Shown: positions 1 to 6,236 of the stretch, one piece after another | Layout of the letters: every line of letters begins with the position of its first letter | How positions within the stretch are numbered: position 1 is the stretch's first letter | Source of the DNA: an uncultured Chlamydiae bacterium | GTDB taxonomy: Bacteria > Chlamydiota > Chlamydiia > Chlamydiales > SM23-39 | Reading direction: 5' to 3' | Assembly: GCA_903889795.1 (NCBI GenBank) | Contig: CAISYW010000077.1 | Span: forward strand, 1-9,844 | DNA length: 9,844 nucleotides | Made by a program: the position numbers and the translations under genes | Notes under the pieces: generated by a model | Database searches by the model: none | What the model was told of the DNA's origin: nothing | Seen by the model: the letters and a program-made list of their open reading frames with translations, nothing else

Positions 1-2
1 AA

Positions 3-1034
3 GCAGAGATCGTTGCCGCCATTGCCGCTAAAAATATAGCGAAACTTTTGACTCTTTCGAAATATATACATCTTCTTTCTGAAGAAGAACGAAGCAATGC
101 TGTCATTGCATTCTCAGAATTACCATTACCAGTTGAAAAAGAAGTGTTATTGTCTTCCCTGCTAAATGGCACATTAAACCCTGCTGCAATAAATGCTGGA
201 TTAAAATTTGCTATTCAACAAACAAAGCCCTCCCTAATCAGAATATTATTAGGAAATAACAATCTTACAGAAGCTCAGCTAATAATTGCTTTATCAGTTG
301 CCAGCACATCCGCTGCGAATGATGAAGTAATCAATACTCTGCTCTCTCAGGGAATCAATCCCATAACAGATGAGACGGCAGACAAGTTTAAACCCGCATT
401 GCTCAATATAGCAGGGCGCGGGTTTGAAAAGGCTTTTCAAACACTATTAAATATTGTTAATTTTACCCCAGAGCAATTATTTGAAGCGCTCAATGCCGTA
501 ATATCACATCCTGAGAATAATAAAAAAGTTGATTTCATCACTGTATTAAACGATAAAATCCCTGCTGACGCTAGGATTAAAGAGCACTCTTGCGCATTTG
601 CACTCTCTATGGAAAACAATGAACTGCTAGAATTCTTGCTTTCCAAAGAGCCACCACTCACGCCAGATCAACTAAGCCGCTTAATTATTCATGCAACAAC
701 CCTTTCATATACACCTTTCATTGAAAGAGTGATTTTTTTCTTTTTAAACAATCCAGACATTTCAGATTCTGCAAAAAGCAAAACGCTTCCATTATTTGTA
801 GATGCTGTTAATAACAGTGTCAAAAATTTTGATGATTTTTCAACATTTATACAGACAATCACGAGAATTAACGAAGCAGATCGAAAAAAAGCGATTCTGA
901 AAGCTTGTATGCATGGGCGTACAGATGTTTTAAATCGTCTACTGCAAAATTTTCCAATAAACCGACAATTTAAAAATCAGTTACTTGATGTCTGCCATAT
1001 CTCGGTTAAAGAAATCCTCAAAAAAGCACGATAA
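3..1034 (+). CDS. Helical (ankyrin-like) repeat protein, 5' end outside the window
   Basis: The frame is open from the first bases of the window (GCA GAG ATC...) with no stop, so the gene starts upstream; the TTG at 48 is internal. 343 codons are visible, ending TAA at 1032-1034. The protein is nearly all predicted helix and shows a degenerate unit of about 33-40 residues: an 'LTxxQLxxAL' or 'INEADRKKAIL' helix, then a short helix ending in 'LL' or 'FLLS' before a loop (for example NNLTEAQL, NFTPEQLF, PLTPDQLS, INEADRKK; then VINTLLSQG, LLEFLLSKE, VLNRLLQN). This resembles decayed ankyrin repeats ('A..G....L..LL'). No signal peptide, membrane segment or catalytic motif is visible in this part. 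The gene is AT-rich like the F-box gene at 6237 and unlike the metabolic genes next to it. A role as a secreted host-interaction protein is inference from architecture. I do not recognise the specific family. Confidence 0.75.
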   Translation, partial: AEIVAAIAAKNIAKLLTLSKYIHLLSEEERSNAVIAFSELPLPVEKEVLLSSLLNGTLNPAAINAGLKFAIQQTKPSLIRILLGNNNLTEAQLIIALSVASTSAANDEVINTLLSQGINPITDETADKFKPALLNIAGRGFEKAFQTLLNIVNFTPEQLFEALNAVISHPENNKKVDFITVLNDKIPADARIKEHSCAFALSMENNELLEFLLSKEPPLTPDQLSRLIIHATTLSYTPFIERVIFFFLNNPDISDSAKSKTLPLFVDAVNNSVKNFDDFSTFIQTITRINEADRKKAILKACMHGRTDVLNRLLQNFPINRQFKNQLLDVCHISVKEILKKAR

Positions 1035-1046
1035 AACAATGAAAAC

Positions 1047-1082
1047 TTTCACAGCTCCCCTGTTAATCGAGGAGCTGTGAAA
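1047..1082 (+). terminator. Strong hairpin after the repeat-protein gene
   Basis: Perfect 12-bp stem TTTCACAGCTCC (1047-1058) / GGAGCTGTGAAA (1071-1082) with a 12-nt loop, starting 13 bp after the stop codon. It lacks a downstream T-run on the + strand, so it is not a textbook intrinsic terminator in that direction. The bases before it (GAAAAC, ACAAT, TAAAACA) give a T-rich tail on the minus strand. Its position argues for a transcript end for the upstream gene. Confidence 0.6.
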
Positions 1083-1186
1083 ACCTATCAACAAAAAGGC
1101 ATTTAGTCTTGCACTCTCTGACAGCAGTATACCTTGCGAATAGAAAGTAAATATACACAAACTACTTGAAAAATCGGATTTTCAGC

Positions 1187-1215
1187 TTGCAAAAGTGTCT
1201 GATATCCCCTATGTA
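1187..1215 (+). promoter_or_regulatory. Weak candidate promoter for the 67-aa ORF and fructokinase
   Basis: TTGCAA (1187-1192) and TATGTA (1210-1215) are separated by 17 bp and lie 23 bp upstream of the ATG at 1239. The -35 matches the sigma-70 consensus at 4 of 6, the -10 at only 3 of 6. The rest of 1083-1238 is AT-rich and shows no gene; it contains a 12-nt match to the end of the mobile element found at 5582 (see findings). Confidence 0.3.
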
Positions 1216-1238
1216 ACAAAATAGATACAGAGGGGCTT

Positions 1239-1442
1239 ATGAAGCGTTTAGTCGTAAATGAAAAAAGAAATCTCAATACATCGCGGAAAACTACAACACA
1301 GCCTCAGAAAAACACCAAAAACAGTTTAACGACAATCGTTCGAGAAATCAAACAACTGCTTGAAAGCCAAAAGCTTCTTCACTCTCCAGTTGCTGAAGTT
1401 AGCATTTCTTCTTCCTGCCCAAGATCTACAAATCAAATTTAA
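1239..1442 (+). CDS. Possible 67-aa basic leader ORF before fructokinase
   Basis: This short ORF begins at an ATG preceded by AGAGGGG (3 bp spacer) and ends 13 bp before the fructokinase start. The product is basic and rich in Lys, Thr, Asn and Ser (MKRLVVNEKRNL..., then a TTTQPQKNTKN stretch), with one short amphipathic helix around residues 30-44 (TIVREIKQLLESQKLLH). There is no membrane segment or known motif. The closeness to the next gene suggests co-transcription and perhaps translational coupling. It may be a real small protein, a leader peptide, or chance; I do not recognise it. Confidence 0.35.
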   Translation: MKRLVVNEKRNLNTSRKTTTQPQKNTKNSLTTIVREIKQLLESQKLLHSPVAEVSISSSCPRSTNQI

Positions 1443-1455
1443 CGATAAGGAATAT

Positions 1456-2361
1456 ATGAAAAACAATAAGAAAATCTTTGCCGGTATTGAAGCGGGCGGA
1501 ACTAAATTTGTCTGTGCGGCAGGTAATTCTTTAGGTGAAGTGATCGAGCGAGAAACTTTTCCAACGACCACGCCAAAAGAAACAATGGCATGCGTGAATG
1601 AGTTTTTAGCGAGGATGGATGCCAAGTACAAATTATCTGCGATTGGTATCGCTTCTTTTGGACCCATCGATCCGGATCCTAAATCGCCTGACTTTGGCCA
1701 TATTACAACGACTCCCAAACCGGGCTGGGGCCATTTCAATATCGTTGGCAGCGTGAAAGAAAAGTTTAATTTACCCATCGGTTTTGATACGGATGTCAAT
1801 GGAGCCGCTTTAGGCGAGTCTCGTTGGGGAAATGGGCAAGGGCTCGACAGCTTGGTATACTGGACTGTTGGCACAGGTATCGGCGCCGGAGGCATGTTAG
1901 CCGGAAAAATGATGCATGGACTCATTCATCCGGAAATGGGGCATACCTTTGTTAATCATGATCGAGTAAAAGATCCCTTTCCAGGCGTTTGCCCGTTTCA
2001 TAAAGATTGCCTGGAAGGATTAGCATCCGGTCCGTCGATGAAAGCGAGATGGGGCGTAAAATCAGCAACAGATTTACCGGCTGACCATCAGGCTTGGGAT
2101 TTAGAAGCAGACTATCTAGGCCATGCGATGGCCAATTGTATTTTAACGCTATCTCCTAAGAAAATCATCATCGGCGGCGGCGTGATGTTTAGAACGGAGT
2201 TGTACGCGAAAATTCGCAAAAAAACTAAAGAATTATTGAACGGCTACATTCAGCATAGGCTGATTTTGAAAGACATCGATAACTATATTGTCGCTCCCGG
2301 ATTAGGTAATAATGCCGGAGTGTGCGGAGCGTTGGCTATCGCCGAAGCTAGTAGTCCTTAA
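1456..2361 (+). CDS. scrK: Fructokinase, ROK family
   Basis: The product is a cytoplasmic sugar kinase that converts fructose and ATP to fructose-6-phosphate. The 301-aa protein matches the Bacillus GmuE/YdhR type of fructokinase along its whole length: phosphate-1 motif IEAGGTKFVCA (residues 11-21), SFGP (67-70), the catalytic-base motif DTDVNGAALGE with D113, the glycine loop TVGTGIGAG (138-146), the ROK zinc site HPEMGH (158-163) with CPFHKDC (179-185; C179, H182, C185), EGLASGP, and IIIGGGV (237-243). The ATG at 1456 was chosen because AAGG (1447-1450) lies just upstream and homologues begin with this 'xxGIEAGGTK' segment; the frame is open back to 1360 but adds a hydrophobic stretch foreign to the family. 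It is convergent with manA and overlaps its 3' end by 14 bp. All key residues are present. The symbol follows family use; another hexose as the main substrate cannot be ruled out from sequence. Confidence 0.92.
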   Translation: MKNNKKIFAGIEAGGTKFVCAAGNSLGEVIERETFPTTTPKETMACVNEFLARMDAKYKLSAIGIASFGPIDPDPKSPDFGHITTTPKPGWGHFNIVGSVKEKFNLPIGFDTDVNGAALGESRWGNGQGLDSLVYWTVGTGIGAGGMLAGKMMHGLIHPEMGHTFVNHDRVKDPFPGVCPFHKDCLEGLASGPSMKARWGVKSATDLPADHQAWDLEADYLGHAMANCILTLSPKKIIIGGGVMFRTELYAKIRKKTKELLNGYIQHRLILKDIDNYIVAPGLGNNAGVCGALAIAEASSP

Positions 2362-3280
2362 CAAAAATTCTCAGCAAGGAAAGAGGTCCTTGCAGATCCA
2401 AGGGGTCGGAGTTCGCCGGCAAAAGAGTGCTCAACCCCTTTTGCGGACCACTGAGATAAAAGAAAACCTGAAATGATTTGGGATCGGCATTGACCCGATA
2501 AAGGCCGGAAACTTCCCATTTTTCGATCGAAAAAAAGAGTGTTGAAAGAATTGTCCAGCGCTTGAAATCGCCATCTTCTTCGATTAATTGAGGCAGCGTA
2601 ATCGGATCATTGTCGTCATCCAATTTGATACATTTTTTCGCTTGTTCGAGATGTAATGCCCGCGGCTTGCTATCGACTCCCATGCGGTTCCAATCATAGA
2701 CTCTGTATGTCGTATCAGAATTTTGCTGTACTTCCAGCATCATGCACCCCGCCCCGATGGCATGTATGCGGCCGCCGGGAATAAAGACCACGTCGCCCGG
2801 CTTCGTCTGAAACTCCTGAATCAAATCAATGAGCCGATTGGAATCAACTGCATGCGCCCAATCCTCGCGGCTCACGGGTTTTTTGAAGCCGGCATAGACC
2901 GGACCTCCTTCCAAAATATACCACATTTCAGTCTTGGGCTCACCACGGCAAATCGCTGCCGTCTCCTCGCTGGGATGCACCTGAAGGCTCAGAGCTTCGC
3001 GCGCATCGATAATTTTGATTAAAAGAGGAAACCGTTGATCTTTTCGTCCATGACCAAGCAGATGCTCTCCAAATTGCTCAATCAGTTCATGAAGAGTTTT
3101 TCCCTTTAGCGGACCATTGATAACCGAGCTCTGCCCTTCGATTCGATCGGAGATTTCCCAAGATTCGGCGCAGCGGGGTGGAACGGAAGAACGATGAAAC
3201 TTTTTGGCGATCCTTCCACCGCCCCAAATCGCATCTTTATAAATTGGCTCAAAATGCATTGGATAGAGTTTATACATCAT
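2348..3280 (-). CDS. manA: Mannose-6-phosphate isomerase, class I (short form)
   Basis: This zinc enzyme interconverts mannose-6-phosphate and fructose-6-phosphate, linking glycolysis to mannose and GDP-mannose metabolism. The 310 aa length fits the short Bacillus-type class I enzymes (about 315 aa). Visible motifs: an N-terminal DAIWGGGRIA segment, ESWEISD (39-45), the cupin metal motif LSLQVHP (97-103; Q100, H102), E118 in TEMWYIL, GPVYAGFKKP (126-135), PGDVVFIPGGRIHAIG (161-176; H173) and SDTTYRVYDWNR (188-199) with the conserved active-site arginine R193. Start: the first of two ATGs, 8 bp after AAAGGA (3294-3289), which lies inside the last codons of the upstream yihY-type gene; the two genes are 1 bp apart and almost certainly co-transcribed. 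It runs tail-to-tail into fructokinase, which supplies the same product, fructose-6-phosphate. Nothing is missing. Confidence 0.93.
   Translation of the reverse strand: MMYKLYPMHFEPIYKDAIWGGGRIAKKFHRSSVPPRCAESWEISDRIEGQSSVINGPLKGKTLHELIEQFGEHLLGHGRKDQRFPLLIKIIDAREALSLQVHPSEETAAICRGEPKTEMWYILEGGPVYAGFKKPVSREDWAHAVDSNRLIDLIQEFQTKPGDVVFIPGGRIHAIGAGCMMLEVQQNSDTTYRVYDWNRMGVDSKPRALHLEQAKKCIKLDDDNDPITLPQLIEEDGDFKRWTILSTLFFSIEKWEVSGLYRVNADPKSFQVFFYLSGPQKGLSTLLPANSDPLDLQGPLSLLRIFVKDY
2363..2393 (-). terminator. Candidate intrinsic terminator inside the end of manA
   Basis: On the minus strand GCAAGGA/TCCTTGC (arms 2387-2393 and 2374-2380, 6-nt loop) is followed by TGAGAA and TTTTT (2367-2363). It lies within the last codons of manA, just before its TAG at 2350-2348, at the convergent junction with fructokinase. 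The stem is 7 bp and the T-run short and 6 nt away, so the call is moderate. Confidence 0.4.
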
Positions 3281-3281
3281 A

Positions 3282-4604
3282 TTATAAATCCTTTAGAAAA
3301 CGGTTTTGTTCGCTTTGCTCCATCTTCTGTCGAAAAGATTGGAGCGCTCCTTCCAATTGCTCGAATGCTTTTGAAGTGAGCGGCGGCAATTCACGAGAGC
3401 CTGTATTTTGCAGTGCATCGATCACATCGGAGATGCGCAATTGGTTGATATCGCGTTTTGGAAGATAGCCCTGCGTCAGATCGTTATTTTCCTTCACTTC
3501 GATGAAGATATTTGCATCGATGAGTTGATGAATCAGCAAAGTGGCGATGGAATACGGAATCTGATATTTCCTCATCAGCAATTCAACGGAAAGCGGCGAT
3601 TGACGGCTTGTAAATCTCTCAATACAAATTTGTACGATCCATAAAGCCAACAAAAGTCGAAAGCTATAACTCATCTGTTCGACGGCCGGCTCATATTCGC
3701 GCTGTTCATGCGTCTGATGAGCGAAGCTGATCTGCGCTCCGAAGAGAAGCAAAAACCAACTCATCTGAATCCATACCAAAAAAAGCGGCAGGGCGGCCAA
3801 GCTGCCATAAATGGCGCCGTAGCGCGTGACGCCGACTTGAAAATGGATATATGCCCACTGTAAAATCAGATATAGAGTGCCCGCAACAATTCCGCCAATG
3901 AACGCCGAACGAGTCTGTACTTTCGTATTGGGCAAGAAAAGATAAATAAAACTAAACAAGACCCAAAACATCGCATAGGGAATAAGAGTGACTGCATACA
4001 AGATCGCGGTAGTGAAAAATGATCCTTTAGAAACGTCCAAAATCCCCACCTGAATATAATGAGCTATCAAAACGGCTAAAGCGTTTGCGAAAAGATAAAA
4101 AAGAGGCCCAATGAGCATGAAGGCAAAATAATCGCTGAACAATCTGCGCCAACTGCGCAGTTTTCTGACACCCCAGATATGATTTAATGCGCTTTCCATA
4201 TTGCTGAGCAGCTGGGTTACGCTCCAAATGAGCAGTAGAATTCCCACTCCGGCGAGTATCTCGCCTTGCGTCTGTTCGAGAAGCCGGTCTGAAAAAGAAA
4301 AGAGACTGAGAAAAATAGCCTGATTTTCAGGAAAATTCTCCAGTAATTGGGTTTTCAGATATTCCTTCAGTCCAAATCCACTCGCCACAGCAAATGCCAT
4401 CGCCAAAATAGGAACAAAAGATATCATCGTGTAATAAGTCAAGGCAGATGCGCGGAGCGAGCACTTATCCTGAATAAACCCGCGGATAGCCAACGAAGTG
4501 ATACGCATCGTTTTATAATAAAAAAGAGACCAGCCTTTTTTTTCGTATAAAGAAAAATCCCAAAGGCCGTGCTGAAAATAGTGCTTGATCTTTTCCCAAC
4601 CCAT
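3282..4604 (-). CDS. yihY: YihY/BrkB family inner-membrane protein with C-terminal winged-helix domain
   Basis: A 440-aa integral membrane protein of the YihY/virulence-factor BrkB family (older name 'ribonuclease BN', now known to be wrong for this family). It shows the family signature SLRASALTYYTMISFVPILA near residues 49-68, an N-terminal amphipathic segment, and about six hydrophobic segments (roughly 57-77, 115-135, 160-185, 198-224, 233-256, 266-295), with YGAIYGSLAALPLFLVWIQ (262-280) as the last conserved block. Residues about 320-400 form a soluble tail that reads as a winged helix (SPLSVELLMRKYQIP...IATLLIHQLIDANIF), as in the long members of the family. The biochemical role is not established. 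Start at ATG 4604, with TAAGG (on the minus strand) about 8 bp upstream. It is first in a two-gene unit with manA; its start is 33 bp from that of the divergent phosphoribosyltransferase gene. Confidence 0.88.
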   Translation of the reverse strand: MGWEKIKHYFQHGLWDFSLYEKKGWSLFYYKTMRITSLAIRGFIQDKCSLRASALTYYTMISFVPILAMAFAVASGFGLKEYLKTQLLENFPENQAIFLSLFSFSDRLLEQTQGEILAGVGILLLIWSVTQLLSNMESALNHIWGVRKLRSWRRLFSDYFAFMLIGPLFYLFANALAVLIAHYIQVGILDVSKGSFFTTAILYAVTLIPYAMFWVLFSFIYLFLPNTKVQTRSAFIGGIVAGTLYLILQWAYIHFQVGVTRYGAIYGSLAALPLFLVWIQMSWFLLLFGAQISFAHQTHEQREYEPAVEQMSYSFRLLLALWIVQICIERFTSRQSPLSVELLMRKYQIPYSIATLLIHQLIDANIFIEVKENNDLTQGYLPKRDINQLRISDVIDALQNTGSRELPPLTSKAFEQLEGALQSFRQKMEQSEQNRFLKDL

Positions 4605-4637
4605 TCTTCAACCTTACAAATAGAGAATTTCTTTGTC

Positions 4638-5270
4638 ATGCTGTTTAAAAACCGACAAGACGCTGGACGTCAATTAGCTACTGAGCTGAAACCCCTTGAG
4701 TTAAATGAAGGGCTCATTATCGCCCTGCCCCGCGGAGGTGTGGTGGTGGCGGCGGAAATCGCCGACATTTTAGATCTGCCCCTCGATATCATCATTCCGC
4801 GCAAAATCGGAGCCCCTTTCAATTCGGAACTCGCCATCGGAGCGCTCGTGGAAGGGATCGTATTCCTCAATGATGAACTCATTTCGGAGCTTGGCATCGA
4901 TTCTGCCTATATTGACTCTGCCGTGGCCAAAGAAAAAAAAGAGGCCGCACGCCGCCTCGCGCTCTATCGCCACGGCCGATCTTCACCCGATCTCAAAGGC
5001 CGAACGATCATCATTGTGGATGATGGAATTGCAACCGGAGCAACCATGCGCGCCTCGCTCAAATATCTTAAATCAAAAGGAGTCATGCGGCTGATCATCG
5101 CCATTCCGGTAGCTCCTCATGGAATCATTCAAAAGTTGAAAAGCGAAGGATTTGAAATTGTTTGTCTCTATTCTCCAATCGACTTTGATGCCGTCGGCGA
5201 ATTCTATGAAGAATTTCCCCAAACGCAAGATGCCGAAGTCATCAAATTACTTATGAACCTATCCAAGTAA
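4638..5270 (+). CDS. Phosphoribosyltransferase-family protein (COG1926-like)
   Basis: A 210-aa cytoplasmic protein with the type I phosphoribosyltransferase fold. The PRPP-binding loop is IIIVDDGIATGAT (residues 124-136, with the acidic pair D128-D129), and the N-terminal ALPRGGVVVAAEIA (29-42) followed by DIIIPRKIGAP (50-60) is the hallmark of the 'predicted phosphoribosyltransferase' group rather than of Hpt, Apt or PyrE. The nucleobase or other acceptor is unknown. Start: ATG at 4638 gives the family-typical N-terminus (MLFKNRQDAGRQLA); the frame extends to a GTG at 4569, but that form would overlap the divergent yihY gene by 36 bp and adds no conserved sequence. The Shine-Dalgarno before 4638 is weak (TAGAGAA). 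No convincing terminator follows: only a T-run at 5286-5291 without a stem. Confidence 0.85.
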   Translation: MLFKNRQDAGRQLATELKPLELNEGLIIALPRGGVVVAAEIADILDLPLDIIIPRKIGAPFNSELAIGALVEGIVFLNDELISELGIDSAYIDSAVAKEKKEAARRLALYRHGRSSPDLKGRTIIIVDDGIATGATMRASLKYLKSKGVMRLIIAIPVAPHGIIQKLKSEGFEIVCLYSPIDFDAVGEFYEEFPQTQDAEVIKLLMNLSK

Positions 5271-5358
5271 AACTGTTTCGTCGCTTTTTTGAGGATTTTT
5301 GAGATAATTTCAAGCGTGAAAGCCATGGGGTTCCCTCGTTAGAAGATGCTCAGTTCGA

Positions 5359-5581
5359 TTATACCTGATGTCCAGAGCCCTCTTTATTTTTTAGTCGGGC
5401 GGAATACATTATTCCTGCCTGAGCGAATCCAACGGCTACACCCATACTGCATGCCATTGCATCCGCTGCCGGGAAACTAAAGGCTCCTTGCTGATAACCG
5501 TGTGATATTGCGAGTGAGCAAACAATCCTGGAACATAAACAATCAGTGATGCACCTGTTAATTTTGCACAGTCCTTTATAG
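5359..5581 (-). pseudogene. Decayed coding remnant interrupted by the palindromic element
   Basis: On the minus strand the segment from the element boundary (5581) to a TAA at 5361-5359 is open, but its first part in this frame is implausibly rich in cysteine (YKGLCKINRCITDCLCS...). Another frame over 5480-5580 reads more like protein (KDCAKLTGASLIVYVPGLFA), and the last part (GYQQGAFSFPAADAMA..., then a GVAVGFAQAG hydrophobic segment) reads well in the open frame. This pattern suggests an old gene with at least one frameshift. No start or Shine-Dalgarno of its own is seen; the open frame upstream is supplied by the inserted element. I do not recognise the family. The gap 5271-5358 shows nothing further beyond a short T-rich stretch. 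Confidence 0.4.
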
Positions 5582-5746
5582 TATACTGCTGTCGGCCTGA
5601 ACATTTGATTTTTCATCGACATCTTTTGCGCTCCAATATTTCGCTCGACCTCGCTAACTTGCTGCAAGTTGGCTTCGATCTCCGCAATACATTGGAACGC
5701 AAAATCTCGCCCTCAAAAATCAAAGCTTCAGACCGACGGCAGTATA
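5582..5746. mobile_element. MITE-like 161-bp palindromic element, copy 1 (complete)
   Basis: The element spans 5584-5744 and is flanked on both sides by TA (5582-5583, 5745-5746), as expected for insertion at a TA target (Tc1/mariner-IS630 style). Terminal inverted repeats are TACTGCTGTCGGCCTGAA (5584-5601) and TTCAGACCGACGGCAGTA (5727-5744), 16 of 18 complementary. Further inverted arms are concentric: 5604-5613 with 5715-5724 (10/10), 5624-5637 with 5691-5704 (13/14), and a central palindrome 5653-5673. All share a centre at about 5664, so a transcript or single strand could fold into one long interrupted hairpin. No transposase is encoded. A second copy begins at 9705 with 139/140 identity over the visible part. 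It would need a transposase supplied elsewhere in the genome (inference). Confidence 0.8.
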
Positions 5747-5778
5747 TATTGTGACCAACTCTTTAAACGAGAACTGCG

Positions 5779-5919
5779 TTAACTCCCCTCTGTGAAAAAT
5801 GTTCCCACAGAATGGGCCGCTTTTGTCGCTCCAGCTACGGTTTGATGAACTGTAGATCCAAACCAACTTGAACCCGCTCCTTTTGTTCCGTCAACGAGAC
5901 TTAAATTCGAACTAGACAC
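5779..5919 (-). CDS. 46-aa ORF with perfect Shine-Dalgarno, possibly the broken 5' end of a gene
   Basis: GTG start at 5919-5917, stop TAA at 5781-5779. AAGGAGGT (5932-5925) sits 5 bp upstream of the GTG, an ideal ribosome site, with TATAAT (5949-5944) just before it. The product is MSSSNLSLVDGTKGAGSS..., Gly/Ser/Ala/Thr-rich, ending FFTEGS, without a clear signal peptide. Directly before the stop there is a run of four G; one extra G would extend the frame through ELTQFSFKELVTI up to the mobile element and, after removing the element and one TA, on into the open frame at 5581-5359. So the ORF may be an intact tiny protein or the head of a gene broken by a frameshift and an insertion. No family recognised. 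Confidence 0.5.
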   Translation of the reverse strand: MSSSNLSLVDGTKGAGSSWFGSTVHQTVAGATKAAHSVGTFFTEGS

Positions 5920-5924
5920 ACTAC

Positions 5925-5949
5925 ACCTCCTTTTTTTAAATTAATTATA
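5925..5949 (-). promoter_or_regulatory. Ribosome site and -10 box of the 46-aa ORF
   Basis: On the minus strand TATAAT (5949-5944) is followed 11 bp later by AAGGAGGT (5932-5925), then a 5-bp spacer and GTG. The -35 region about 17 bp upstream (TTATTC) is poor. With so short a distance between the -10 box and the ribosome site, the leader would be very short. The strong ribosome site, preserved beside decayed DNA, is the main evidence that this was a translated gene. Confidence 0.5.
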
Positions 5950-6189
5950 AATACACTAAACAATCTGAATAATTAAACTAAACATTTGTTTTAATAAATA
6001 CTAAAAACGATTGTAAAATATTTTTTAATTCAGAATTAGAAAACGATAACATGTGAGTTTTAAATACTTAAAACCAAAGCATTGCAAGCTTTAAAAAAAA
6101 TGTTTTACACAATTTAATATAAATAATTTTTAAATAACTAACCATTAACCAAACACAAAATTTATGTATTATAAAATGAATTTTTTTAG

Positions 6190-6230
6190 TATAATTAACA
6201 TAAATTAATAATTAACTCAACAAATGGAGA
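6190..6230 (+). promoter_or_regulatory. Promoter and ribosome site of the F-box gene, in AT-rich DNA
   Basis: A perfect TATAAT (6190-6195) lies 41 bp upstream of the ATG at 6237, with GGAGA (6226-6230) 6 bp before the start. No good -35 is seen 16-18 bp upstream. The whole stretch 5935-6225 is extremely AT-rich and holds no gene on either strand; several other TATAAT-like words occur, so the exact promoter is uncertain. Such AT-rich DNA is a typical target of nucleoid silencing proteins (inference). Confidence 0.45.
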
Positions 6231-6236
6231 TGTTTT

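Noticed and set aside
48..1034. Reading the first gene as starting at the TTG at 48
   Set aside because: The frame is open to the window edge and no ribosome site precedes this TTG, so it is an internal codon of a 5'-truncated gene.
1360..1455. Longer N-terminus for fructokinase (ATG at 1360)
   Set aside because: The extra 32 residues have no counterpart in the family, and the ATG at 1456 has AAGG just upstream and a family-typical beginning.
4569..4637. GTG start extending the phosphoribosyltransferase gene
   Set aside because: It would overlap the divergent yihY gene and adds no conserved residues.
5223..5325. Minus-strand ORF beginning MAFTLEIISKILKKA, with GAGGG upstream
   Set aside because: It runs antisense into the phosphoribosyltransferase gene and is short; a transposase remnant was considered but I could not support it.
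5359..5667. A 102-codon ORF on the minus strand taken as an intact gene
   Set aside because: Its start lies inside the mobile element and its first third is cysteine-rich nonsense; better read as element plus gene remnant.
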